The notes beneath the pieces are model-generated. The model was not told the origin of the DNA. It did no database searches and worked only from the letters and a program-made list of their open reading frames with translations. Positions 10,294-19,983 of a DNA stretch of 42,033 nt are shown piece by piece. The stretch's first letter is position 1; every line of letters starts with the position of its first letter. Source of the DNA: Methanocellales archaeon (GTDB lineage Archaea; Halobacteriota; UBA148); the NCBI GenBank assembly GCA_028715545.1, contig JAQURP010000005.1, positions 1 to 42,033 of the forward strand, in the 5' to 3' direction. A program made the translations under genes and the position numbers.

Positions 10294-10393
10294 TATCGAG
10301 CAGAAGGTATAAAAGGTAATGAGTTAATATTAGTAGCTCAACACTTCACAATCGATGATTGATGAAGGACTTAGTCCAGAATGAGGTTAGAAA

Positions 10394-10762
10394 ATGGCAA
10401 AACCGATATATGTTCGATTTGAGGTTCCAAAAGAGATAGAGGACCAGGCATTAGAATTGTTGGAATTGGCAAGAGACACAGGTAAAATCAAAAAAGGCAC
10501 AAATGAAGTCACGAAAGCAATCGAGCGAGGCATCGCAAAACTTGTTTTCATAGGAGAGGATGTTCAACCAGAGGAAATCGTTATGCATATACCTCCTTTA
10601 TGCGATGAAAAGAATACACCCTATATATATGTCCGCAAGCAAGATGAACTTGGTGCAGCAGCAGGATTAAATGTTGGTTGCGTGTCCGCTGCAATCATAG
10701 ATGTAGGCAAAGGCAAAGATCTCATTGAAGAGATTGCACAAAAAATTAAAGCGTTAAAGTGA
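10394..10762 (+). CDS. rpl7ae: Ribosomal protein eL8 / L7Ae
   Basis: 122 aa; [47 protein letters not shown] signature. Confidence 0.98.
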   Translation: MAKPIYVRFEVPKEIEDQALELLELARDTGKIKKGTNEVTKAIERGIAKLVFIGEDVQPEEIVMHIPPLCDEKNTPYIYVRKQDELGAAAGLNVGCVSAAIIDVGKGKDLIEEIAQKIKALK

Positions 10763-10767
10763 TCTAA

Positions 10768-10983
10768 ATGGTAGAGGATGACGGAGCTGTCCCAGCAGAA
10801 GTTATACAAGTGCTTGGCAGGACGGGAATGCATGGAGAAGCCGCCCAGGTCAATTGTCGGATTCTTGATGGAACCAATAAGGGAAGGATAATCACTCGTA
10901 ATTGTATGGGACCAGTGCGCTTAGGTGACGTTCTAATGTTACTTGAGACCGCAAGAGAAGCTAAGAAACTGACGACGCGGTGA
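10768..10983 (+). CDS. rps28e: Ribosomal protein eS28
   Basis: 71 aa; [52 protein letters not shown]. Confidence 0.98.
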   Translation: MVEDDGAVPAEVIQVLGRTGMHGEAAQVNCRILDGTNKGRIITRNCMGPVRLGDVLMLLETAREAKKLTTR

Positions 10984-10988
10984 ACCTG

Positions 10989-11246
10989 ATGGAAAATAAA
11001 TGTTCGTTCTGTGGTAGATCCATAGAGCCTGGAACAGGCAAGATGTTTGTTCAAAGTGATGGGGCCATCTACTTCTTTTGCTCCTCGAAATGTGAGAATA
11101 ACTTTGCTCTTGGCAGGGTCTCTCGAAAAATAGAGTGGGTAAGGAAAAAAGTAAAGAAAACGACAAATAGCAAATCAAAGGAGAAAGTCGAGAATCTAAA
11201 ACCAGCAAAGAAGCCCAAGCTAAGATCGAAGAAAAAAACTGAGTGA
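10989..11246 (+). CDS. rpl24e: Ribosomal protein eL24
   Basis: [35 protein letters not shown] zinc motif, basic tail. ORF opens at 10980; ATG at 10989 preferred. Confidence 0.96.
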   Translation: MENKCSFCGRSIEPGTGKMFVQSDGAIYFFCSSKCENNFALGRVSRKIEWVRKKVKKTTNSKSKEKVENLKPAKKPKLRSKKKTE

Positions 11247-11253
11247 TTCGTAT

Positions 11254-11679
11254 ATGGAAAAAATAGAGCGCACACTCCTGCTGATAAAACCAGATGGGGT
11301 AGAACGAGGACTGATAGGAGAGATTATTCGTCGCATCGAGCAAAAAGGGCTAAAGATAACTGCGCTCAAGATGGTATCTGTTGATGAACAAACCGCAAGA
11401 CGACTTTATGCAGAGCATGTTCATAAGGAGTTTTTCGGCTCGCTAGTAGATTATATCATGTCTGGCCCTATCGCGGCGACAGTCCTCGAAGGAAAAAATG
11501 TTGTATCTGTTGTAAGAACCATGGTTGGCGCCACAGATCCCTCTAAAGCTAGCAAAGGCACGATTAGAGGAGATTTTGCCTCCTGCATCACGCAAAACAC
11601 AGTTCATGCGTCCGATTCTTTGGAGAGTGCGAAGAGGGAGATCAGCATATTCTTTGATGACACTGAATTTATTGAATAA
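11254..11679 (+). CDS. ndk: Nucleoside diphosphate kinase
   Basis: 141 aa; ERTLLLIKPDGVERGLIGEI, MVGATDPSKASKGTIRGDFA, NTVHASDSLESAKREI. Confidence 0.97.
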   Translation: MEKIERTLLLIKPDGVERGLIGEIIRRIEQKGLKITALKMVSVDEQTARRLYAEHVHKEFFGSLVDYIMSGPIAATVLEGKNVVSVVRTMVGATDPSKASKGTIRGDFASCITQNTVHASDSLESAKREISIFFDDTEFIE

Positions 11680-11776
11680 ATGCCGTTGAAAGGATATTTG
11701 GGGATATTTGACCAAATATCACTTCTGCACGCCCATCTTAGATATTTATCTCAGACAGTTACTTCGTATAACGGAA

Positions 11777-12295
11777 CTAAATCAGTTTCATCTGAAAACT
11801 TTCCTTCCCCCCAACATCTCTACTGTTACTCGGATCACCCCATATTCGTAGTACTCCCTGGGATCGACTGGAAATGCCATCAAAGGGAATTTTAATGTAT
11901 TTTCCAAGCATTTCGCCCAACCTCATTGGAGGATCCATGGTAATAAATTCGTTATGTACTAATTCCATTTTAGTGTGATCAAAGGTATCCGATATATCGT
12001 GATAACCATATAATTCTATGACAACATTCATCGGAAAGTTCGTGAAATCAATAGGTTCGCTTTTACTATCATGATATATAACATCAATAGCGACACCTTC
12101 AGATTCAGGATCAGCGTCATTACTATAACCAGCGGCCATTATTTTGATATAAGCTAAATCTTCTAGTTGTTTTTCCTATTCTTGTAATGTTGGCCCATAT
12201 ATGACGCCATGGACTAGGACACAGAGGAAAAGCAAAGTAACCAGAACAAAAGGGGTTATAGCAATAGAAAATCGCTTTTTATGTTTTTCATACAA
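11777..12295 (-). pseudogene. Membrane-anchored hypothetical protein interrupted by in-frame TAG (N-terminal TM 39 codons, TAG at 12176-12178, then ~133-codon soluble domain)
   Basis: From TTG 12295: MYEKHKKRFSIAITPFVLVTLLFLCVLVHGVIYGPTLQE-TAG-EKQLEDLAYIKIMAAGYSNDADPESEGVAIDVIYHD... continuous single frame to 11777; supplied 120 aa ORF is the downstream part. Confidence 0.5.
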
Positions 12296-12303
12296 TCTGT
12301 TTT

Positions 12304-12525
12304 TCAGGGGAGAATAGCAATCCAAAAAATTATAGGCCCCAAAGTCATTATGAAAAAGCCCATATACATAAGATATTCCAATGCTAAAGACGATTCACCA
12401 AAAGCTGCAAGAAAACCATCAACCACACTTGTGAGAACCCACACTATTGCGCCAAGCACTAAGCAACTAATTCCGTTTAAAATATTGGACATTTTATGCT
12501 CCTCTTTTACTGTACTACAAAACAA
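12304..12525 (-). CDS. Small two-TM membrane protein, hypothetical
   Basis: MSNILNGISCLVLGAIVWVLTSVVDGFLAAFGESSLALEYLMYMGFFIMTLGPIIFWIAILP; two hydrophobic helices; ends 8 nt upstream of the TM-anchored ORF on the same strand. Likely start at internal ATG (MSNIL). Confidence 0.55.
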   Translation of the reverse strand: MFCSTVKEEHKMSNILNGISCLVLGAIVWVLTSVVDGFLAAFGESSLALEYLMYMGFFIMTLGPIIFWIAILP

Positions 12526-12579
12526 TTTAGCATCCCCAACATTCTTATATATTGTCTTAGAATAACTAAGCAGACCAAG

Positions 12580-14355
12580 ATGGTAAAAAAGGCAGATCTA
12601 AGAACTCCGATCATATGTGTATTGGGCCATATCGATCATGGAAAAACATCTTTACTAGATGAGATACGAGGTACCAGCATAGCGGAGCAAGAAAAGGGAG
12701 CTATTACCCAACATATAGGTGCTACGGAAGTCCCCCTAGCAACCATTCAGAATAAATGCGGTCCTATCATGAAAGGCGATTTCAAAGTCCCTGGACTGCT
12801 TTTCATCGATACGCCCGGACACCACGCCTTTACAACGCTTAGGAGCAGGGGCGGATCATTAGCAGATCTAGCAGTTTTAGTTGTCGATGTAACAGAGGGT
12901 TTTCAACCTCAGACTATAGAGGCTCTTAAAATCCTTCGCCATTTTAAGACGCCTTTTGTATTAGCAGCAAACAAAATCGATCGAATTCATGGATGGCGCC
13001 CACATGAAGATAAAACATTTATATTAACATATGAGAATCAAAGCGAATATACAAAAAGATCACTCGACAACCTCATCTATAGACTGATCAATCAGCTAAA
13101 TGAAGTGGGTTTTAGTTCCGATAGGTATGATCGGATTAGGGACTTCCAGAAGAATGTCGGTGTTATTCCAATTAGCGCTAAGACCGGGGAGGGAATCCCA
13201 GATTTACTGATGATCTTGATTGGCTTAGCACAACGCTTCCTTGAGGGGGATCTAAGACTTCATGCCAAAGGTCCTGGTAGGGGGACAGTGCTAGAGGTCA
13301 AAGAAGATAGAGGGCTTGGCAAAACACTTGACGTAATATTATATGATGGAAAACTTAAGACTGGAGATACAATAGTAGTGGGTAGTTATGGTGAGCCAAT
13401 CGTGACAAGAGTTCGTGCACTATTAAAGCCAAGACCTCTGACCGAGATCAGGGTAGAAGAAAAGTTTCAGCGAGTAGATGAAATTGTTGCCGCAGCAGGT
13501 ATAAAAGTAGTTGCACATTCTCTTGAGAGCGCACTGGCTGGCTCACCTATGCGAGTTGTTGAGGATGAGGCCCTAATAGAAAAAATATCAAATGATATTA
13601 AATCCGAATTAGATGAGGTAAGGATTAAGACAGACGAGATCGGTGTAACCCTCAAAGCAGATACAATTGGATCTTTAGAGGCTTTAGTGCAAGAGCTAAA
13701 CGATGCCAAAGTTCCGATATGGAGGGCTGATGTGGGTGACATTTCTAAACGAGATATCATAGAGGCTGCAACGATCAGGGACCCCTATTTAGCGGTCGTC
13801 ATTGGATTTTGTGTAGAGATGCTTCAAGATGCAAAAGATGAGGCTTTGAAGTCCAAGGTTCAAGTATTTCAAGGTAATGTTATATATCGGCTGTTAGAGG
13901 ATTATACTACATGGGTTAAAGAGCTGCAGTCTATATCTGAGAGAAAGAGTCTTGAGGCAATCGTTAGAGCTGGTAGGTTTAGGCTCATGCTAGGTTGTAT
14001 TTTTAGGAAAAGTAAGCCAGCAATCGTTGGAGTGAAAATACTTGGTGGTAAAATCAAGCCCGGGGTTTCTGTAATCAAAGAGAGTGGCATAAACGTTGGA
14101 ATAATCAAGAGTATCCAAGAGCACGGAGAGAGCAGAAATGAAGCTGTTGCTGGAAAAGAGGTTGCAGTATCTATCGAAGGGCCTACTGTTGGAAGACAAA
14201 TAAAAGAAGGAGATATTTTATATGTGGATATTCCAAAAAAACATGCGAGGATCATAGAGCAGGAGTTATGTGAAACAATACCTGCAGATGAACTTGAGAC
14301 GTTAAAGGAATTTCTAGAAATAAAAAGGAAAAGTGACCCATTTTGGGCTAGGTAG
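12580..14355 (+). CDS. infB: Translation initiation factor aIF5B (IF-2-like GTPase)
   Basis: LRTPIICVLGHIDHGKTSLLDEIRGT, AGAITQHIGA-type motif, IDTPGHHAFTTLRSRGG, AANKIDRIHGW. ATG 12580 gives the standard N-terminus. Confidence 0.97.
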   Translation: MVKKADLRTPIICVLGHIDHGKTSLLDEIRGTSIAEQEKGAITQHIGATEVPLATIQNKCGPIMKGDFKVPGLLFIDTPGHHAFTTLRSRGGSLADLAVLVVDVTEGFQPQTIEALKILRHFKTPFVLAANKIDRIHGWRPHEDKTFILTYENQSEYTKRSLDNLIYRLINQLNEVGFSSDRYDRIRDFQKNVGVIPISAKTGEGIPDLLMILIGLAQRFLEGDLRLHAKGPGRGTVLEVKEDRGLGKTLDVILYDGKLKTGDTIVVGSYGEPIVTRVRALLKPRPLTEIRVEEKFQRVDEIVAAAGIKVVAHSLESALAGSPMRVVEDEALIEKISNDIKSELDEVRIKTDEIGVTLKADTIGSLEALVQELNDAKVPIWRADVGDISKRDIIEAATIRDPYLAVVIGFCVEMLQDAKDEALKSKVQVFQGNVIYRLLEDYTTWVKELQSISERKSLEAIVRAGRFRLMLGCIFRKSKPAIVGVKILGGKIKPGVSVIKESGINVGIIKSIQEHGESRNEAVAGKEVAVSIEGPTVGRQIKEGDILYVDIPKKHARIIEQELCETIPADELETLKEFLEIKRKSDPFWAR

Positions 14356-14365
14356 GTAAAAAAAC

Positions 14366-14758
14366 ATGGTGAACTTTAGAGTAGTCATTTCAGATCCCCA
14401 GAAGGGAAAGGCATATCAAGTGGAAGTTTCTGAAGCATATTCGGATAAGCTTGTGGGCAAGAGGATCGGCAGCACAGTTGACGGAGAGTTATTTGGACTC
14501 CCTGGTTACGAGCTGCAGATCACAGGTGGAACAGATAAAAATGGATTTCCAATGCGAGAAGATTTGTCTGGTGGGCAGCGGCGAAAAGTCTTGACGTTTG
14601 GAGGTACGGGCCACCATCCAATAGATAAAGGCCAAAGGAGACGAAAAGCAGTCTGTGGACGAGAGATATCTATTAACATCAGTCAGATAAATGTCGTCAT
14701 CACGAAGTATGGGCCAAAATCAGTGGAATTATCTTTGGGCGGCGAAAAAGAGAGTTAA
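14366..14758 (+). CDS. rps6e: Ribosomal protein eS6
   Basis: 130 aa; VVISDPQKGKAYQVEV, GLPGYELQITGGTDKNGFPMREDLSG. Confidence 0.97.
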   Translation: MVNFRVVISDPQKGKAYQVEVSEAYSDKLVGKRIGSTVDGELFGLPGYELQITGGTDKNGFPMREDLSGGQRRKVLTFGGTGHHPIDKGQRRRKAVCGREISINISQINVVITKYGPKSVELSLGGEKES

Positions 14759-14841
14759 GGTGATCTTTCGTCACAACTCTCACTTTTCCCCCCTCATATT
14801 TTTTAATCTACGATTTGATTCTTTTTTTAGTTTTTTTCATT

Positions 14842-14857
14842 TTTAGGTTATCCTAAA
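14842..14857. promoter_or_regulatory. Dyad TTTAGG-TTAT-CCTAAA, resembles DtxR/IdeR operator core
   Basis: Core TTAGGTTATCCTAA differs at one position from TTAGGTTAGCCTAA, the core of the bacterial DtxR consensus. Confidence 0.4.
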
Positions 14858-14861
14858 TATA

Positions 14862-14878
14862 TTTTAGGTTGCCTAAAA
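14862..14878. promoter_or_regulatory. Second dyad TTTTAGG-TTG-CCTAAAA
   Basis: 7-bp perfect arms; centre about 20.5 bp (two helical turns) from the first dyad. Confidence 0.4.
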
Positions 14879-15507
14879 AGACATATTCTAAAAAGAATAT
14901 TTTATAACAATATAACTAGATAATATATTTTGTAATATAACTATTAGAATCAGCCAAATATTTTTATTGATAGTTGATTATATATCTATTTTAGGCTATT
15001 TTATGCTACTAAATTAGGTACCATAAATATTATATACAATACAACTTATAAAAACTAAAAAGGAGATTTATTGTAAAACGAATTAACATAGGAGAATAAT
15101 TATTACAACTTATATAAGAACAAAACTCAGAAAATTTTTGAATAATCGATTTTGACATAATTTGGGTCGTTAAGGGGGGAGTTACACATATAATCACATA
15201 AATTCTTATAGATTTTGGAACGATTGAGTTGGCAATAATCAAAATTTTTTAGGTATTTAAAAAGGGTTCCTATATTATTTGTAACAAGGATAAAAAAGAA
15301 CATCTATCTATTAGATATCATACACATCAAAAAAACTGAAAATAGAAAAATCCATATGTTGTTTGACCTAAAATCAATTGTAATCAAAAAATTCGCTGAT
15401 TTCAAGATTGAAAAGTTATTTTAAAAGGTTTTTTAAGATAAATAAGGCATAAAAAAGGAATAATAACAAATTAATTCTTTTATAAGGCTTAAAATTATAT
15501 GGAGTTA

Positions 15508-15531
15508 GATACATCTGAGATACATCTGAGA
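15508..15531. repeat. 11-bp tandem repeat GATACATCTGA x2 plus partial GAT
   Basis: GATACATCTGA GATACATCTGA GAT read directly. Confidence 0.8.
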
Positions 15532-15678
15532 TTATATTGTTCATCTAAAAAAGAAAAATATAAAATAAAAAAATAAATTAATTAAAATGATTTAATGAAT
15601 ATTTTGTCAAAAATGATTTTATAGAAAAAAGTGAGAGTTAATTGAAAAAAGTGGTATAATTAATATTAAGTTAATTAG

Positions 15679-15724
15679 GATCATGTTGATTATGGATCAC
15701 GTGGATTATTCATGTTGATTATAC
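15679..15724. repeat. Imperfect tandem repeats GGATCATGTTGATTAT / GGATCACGTGGATTAT / TCATGTTGATTAT
   Basis: Read directly, about 135-180 bp upstream of the 15858 winged-helix gene. Confidence 0.65.
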
Positions 15725-15857
15725 TAATTGAGTTAAATAGATGGATATTAAAAACATAGATTGAAGAGGCGAATACTAGGTGTTAACGTCACCAGAAGTT
15801 TAGATAGTTGAAAAAAAAACAGTATAAGAAATTAAAAAAGGGGGTAAGTAAGAACCC

Positions 15858-16259
15858 ATGACTAAAGTAAAAGATGCCCCTAGGACGGCTACTACGCTGA
15901 TTGTAAGATCACATACTACGGCTAGAATAACACAGTCTCGAGACCCTTATTTGGAACTCATGCATAGACTGTTCCAAGGAGAGGTGACAGCTATGAGGGC
16001 TAAAGGTTTTCTCGAGACGGTTGAGGAAAGAAAAAAGGCTGGTCAACCCATATTGGTCAGTGAATGGAGTCTCTTGATAAATGAACTGGATGTCAGCCGC
16101 TCTTCTTTTTATTCCATGCGGAATAAATTGTTGGGTGCTGGCCTACTAGAGATAAGGGGAAGAGAATATCATCTGTCCGGAAAGTTTAGCAAAGACTTAG
16201 TAGACATGGCAAAGTGGTGGTGGATTACTATTCTGGAAAATTCGCCGGAAGCGCTATGA
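15858..16259 (+). CDS. Putative winged-helix DNA-binding protein
   Basis: 133 aa; [43 protein letters not shown] looks like a wHTH (H2-turn-H3-wing). Confidence 0.6.
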   Translation: MTKVKDAPRTATTLIVRSHTTARITQSRDPYLELMHRLFQGEVTAMRAKGFLETVEERKKAGQPILVSEWSLLINELDVSRSSFYSMRNKLLGAGLLEIRGREYHLSGKFSKDLVDMAKWWWITILENSPEAL

Positions 16260-16321
16260 TCCACTGGGATAAACGTCTAGATAAAGTATACACAGGTATG
16301 TACTAAATATCAGGTATGACC

Positions 16322-16477
16322 TTAGCCAGCAGAAACAGTAGGAAGAATTTGAGGTTCATTTTTGATATTATTTAATCTATTCGTAGCTTTCATCTCTGCC
16401 CCATATCTGCCTGTTCTGCCGCCATAAAAAGGCATTTTGGTATATTCCTCAGGCATCCCCATATTCATTCTATGCAT
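16322..16477 (-). CDS. Small hypothetical protein (51 aa)
   Basis: MHRMNMGMPEEYTKMPFYGGRTGRYGAEMKATNRLNNIKNEPQILPTVSAG; internal ATG preceded by GGAG at good spacing (tttGGAGacgagATG). Confidence 0.4.
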   Translation of the reverse strand: MHRMNMGMPEEYTKMPFYGGRTGRYGAEMKATNRLNNIKNEPQILPTVSAG

Positions 16478-16602
16478 CTCGTCTCCAAAAAATATAATTA
16501 TAATGATTAATAATGAGTTTACACAGGGGACATAAGAGTTACACTTTAGAGAAACCATATAGAACTAGGTAGATATGCTACAACCCGTAAAAAAGATATC
16601 GA

Positions 16603-17187
16603 TTATGACTTGAGCTTTTCTTTAAGCAACATCAGTTCTTCTATACGTTTCTTCAACTCATCAAACTCTTTTCTCAATGATTCGGCTCGAATAGGTATCT
16701 TGTCCATCTTGCGTATTTCTCTGCAATATGGTCCAAGCCTTCTACCTACCTTAGTGGATTCTTTTATACTAAGAGAGTTTCTGCAAGCCAATTCTTCTTT
16801 ATATATCTTCTCCACCCTCAAACGTAAGGAAGTTGTTTTCTCCTGTAATTCTGTATCTACCTCAGCTTTTGAAATAACTTGAACTTCTCCAAAGGCACTA
16901 ATCAATACTCTTAATGCATCTGCTATGTTCTTGCCGAGATCGGTAAGCTCAATATACTTCACCCTGCCATCTTGATTAGAGGAGATTAACCCGTAGTGCT
17001 CCATTTCGGAGAGCACGCTTGTAGTGTGTGCATATGTGGCATCAACTTCTTTTGAAATGACAGAGGCGTAGGGTTTATTCTGCTTTGCAATCGCTAACAA
17101 GATGCTTGCAGGCTTCTCTCTTAGGAAGATGTTTTCGATGCTTTCTTTAACAGTCTCCTTAGGGGCCATATCATTGTCCTCATTCAC
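16603..17187 (-). CDS. Winged-helix transcriptional regulator (MarR/ArsR-like) with C-terminal coiled coil
   Basis: REKPASILLAIAKQNKPYASVISKEVDATYAHTTSVLSEMEHYGLISSNQDGRVKYIELTDLGKNIAD wHTH; C-terminal KKRIEELMLLKEKLKS coiled coil. Confidence 0.8.
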   Translation of the reverse strand: MNEDNDMAPKETVKESIENIFLREKPASILLAIAKQNKPYASVISKEVDATYAHTTSVLSEMEHYGLISSNQDGRVKYIELTDLGKNIADALRVLISAFGEVQVISKAEVDTELQEKTTSLRLRVEKIYKEELACRNSLSIKESTKVGRRLGPYCREIRKMDKIPIRAESLRKEFDELKKRIEELMLLKEKLKS

Positions 17188-17249
17188 ATGATAAAAAAAA
17201 TCATTCTTTATTCAAACCTTTATGATAGAGATCTTAATATTAGGAACTG

Positions 17250-17520
17250 TCTTCAAATCCCATAATAATTTGTTTTCTTTGTGGCATACTTCTGTAGGAC
17301 AGACTTATCTATAGTAACCTCGTGGATATCAAATCCTTTTTTAACATATATCAAGTTATCTTCATTAATAATTCTGATAATTCTGGCAAAAAATCTCTTT
17401 CATTTAATTTTACAAGTGCATCACAATATAAGTGCATCACTGCCTGAGAGAGCTACCATAGTTCTTATAGGTAATTCAACCAGAGAACATGAAAATAGTT
17501 ATAGTCCTTTAGTAGCATAG
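17250..17520 (-). pseudogene. Short decayed gene remnant
   Basis: Minus strand fragments DALVKLNERDFLPELSELLMKIT* and NLIYVKKGFDIHEVTIDKSVLQKYATKKTNYYGI* in two frames. Confidence 0.35.
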
Positions 17521-17529
17521 TTGAGTTTA

Positions 17530-18246
<717 letters not shown>

Positions 18247-19428
18247 TCAGAAATCAGTCATCACCCTAAACTGATCGATTTCTTCCTTCATCAGCTCGAG
18301 GAAACGCCGTGTCATGCCCTCGATGTCTTTTGCCTTGGTGATGGCCCTGCCAACGATGAGGATGTCTGCACCTGCTTTGATCGCTTCTTTAGCGTTGTCG
18401 GCCATGATACCGCCTGCTACTGCCACCAACATCTTATCCGAAAGAAGTTTAATCCCTTTAATATCACTCCACGCATGCTTTATGTCCTTGGATTCTACAT
18501 CTATCGCCCTATGTAGTTCAACTACATCCGGCATAATGGTTAATCGCTCTAGTAAGCCCTTAGGATCACCAACGTTTAGCATATCTATGACAGAGCAAAT
18601 TCCAGTTTTTCTAGCCTCTGTTATCACTTTTTCAATGGTCGCAGGAGGTGCTAATCCAGATACGACGAGCGCATCGGCGGTGGCGTCTGCCGCCATTCTG
18701 GCCTCTAGGTTACCGACGTCCAGCGTCTTAAGGTCTGCAACGATGAACGCATCCCTTCGAATCTCCCTCATCTTCTGAATTATATCTAAGCCATATCTTT
18801 TTATCAGTGGCGTACCAGCCTCTAAGATCAAGTGGTCGCTCTCTGGTAACTCTTCGAGCACCTTTTTAGTTAACTCTAGGCTTGGTATATCCAACGCGAC
18901 CTGCAAGTAGGGTGGATCCCACAATTTCGCAATCTTGAAACCCATGATCGGATGAGTAGATCGATCTTTTTCATACATTATTTTATCCACCGAGGGGAAT
19001 CCTTCCATAGCTCGTTGTATTGCTAGTTTTGTAGCCCCATAGTTATAGCGGTAAATCTTACCATAGTCCTCTGCCTCTGGATGGATAAAAACGCTCACTA
19101 TTAGGACTAAGTCCTCTGCTTTACCTTTAGGAATCAAACCCTCTTCCACCGCATCTGCCACAGCCTTTGCAATGGCCGTCTGTGCAGGTCCGAAAACTTG
19201 CGCAGCCTGCTCTAGATTTTGCACGGTGACCTTTGGAACGACCAACGTGGATGGCTTGGTTGGTAGATTTGGTCTGATGACTGCTAAGAGCGGAGTGTGC
19301 CCAGCAGACATATGAGACATCGCGTTGACAAATGCCGCCCCTATTGGTCCATTTTTATCCCCAATGATCAAATCAATATGTGCGATCTCTGGTTCTTCAC
19401 CGATCAATGCTTCGCCTAATAAATACAA
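18247..19428 (-). CDS. fae-hps: Bifunctional formaldehyde-activating enzyme / 3-hexulose-6-phosphate synthase (Fae-Hps)
   Basis: 393 aa; Fae N-domain ([65 protein letters not shown]) fused to HPS ([52 protein letters not shown]). TTG start. Confidence 0.96.
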   Translation of the reverse strand: MYLLGEALIGEEPEIAHIDLIIGDKNGPIGAAFVNAMSHMSAGHTPLLAVIRPNLPTKPSTLVVPKVTVQNLEQAAQVFGPAQTAIAKAVADAVEEGLIPKGKAEDLVLIVSVFIHPEAEDYGKIYRYNYGATKLAIQRAMEGFPSVDKIMYEKDRSTHPIMGFKIAKLWDPPYLQVALDIPSLELTKKVLEELPESDHLILEAGTPLIKRYGLDIIQKMREIRRDAFIVADLKTLDVGNLEARMAADATADALVVSGLAPPATIEKVITEARKTGICSVIDMLNVGDPKGLLERLTIMPDVVELHRAIDVESKDIKHAWSDIKGIKLLSDKMLVAVAGGIMADNAKEAIKAGADILIVGRAITKAKDIEGMTRRFLELMKEEIDQFRVMTDF

Positions 19429-19813
19429 AGTGACACCCTCTTCAAGGTTGAACCAGAAGATATATATCGTTTTTTATTGGACATACAATATAACGCCGCA
19501 GGAAGGGTAAGAAAGACACCGATGAAGACGACATACAAATGACGGCTTTTATCCATGTGATTTAGAGTATATATATGTGTAGGTGCCAAAAACCTTTGAA
19601 CAAGAAAATCTCAAAAGATTTAGACATTAAAAGTCAATTGACATAGGATGCGATCACTAGGGAGACGTTCTCTACTTTAACAAAATGCGGAACGACGCCT
19701 TACCCTAAAAACATGTTCTGGGGGGTATGATTTTGAAAAAGCAAGTGTGAGAATACAAGTCACAGAATGTTTATTCAGTAGCGATTTGCTATTTTTTTTT
19801 GACGTTTCGATCA

Positions 19814-19887
19814 TGCCGGGAGCGCGAGTCGAACGCGCGGTCTTCAGGTTATGAGTCTGACGCCTTAACCAACTAGGCCACCCCGGC
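19814..19887 (-). tRNA. tRNA-Met (CAT), elongator type
   Basis: Minus strand GCCGGGG TG GCCTAGTTGGTTAAGGC G TCAGA CTCATAA CCTGA AGACC GCGCG TTCGACT CGCGC TCCCGGC A; cloverleaf folds, anticodon CAT. Confidence 0.93.
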
Positions 19888-19983
19888 TTGTTCTACAGTC
19901 GACATAAAATGACATAATAGTTGTGGTCTCCGAAAGGTTTATTGTGACTGAGATATTTTAAAGTAGACATATTAGGTGAATAG

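Noticed and set aside
15030-15242. 70-aa minus ORF in the AT-rich gap
   Set aside because: Composition and lack of SD suggest a chance ORF in AT-rich DNA.
15508-15724. CRISPR-like array
   Set aside because: Repeats are too short (11-16 bp), adjacent without unique spacers, and no cas genes are present.
14760-15857. Replication origin (oriC) call
   Set aside because: AT-rich and repeat-bearing, but no recognised ORB elements and no orc1/cdc6 gene nearby; left as an open possibility only.
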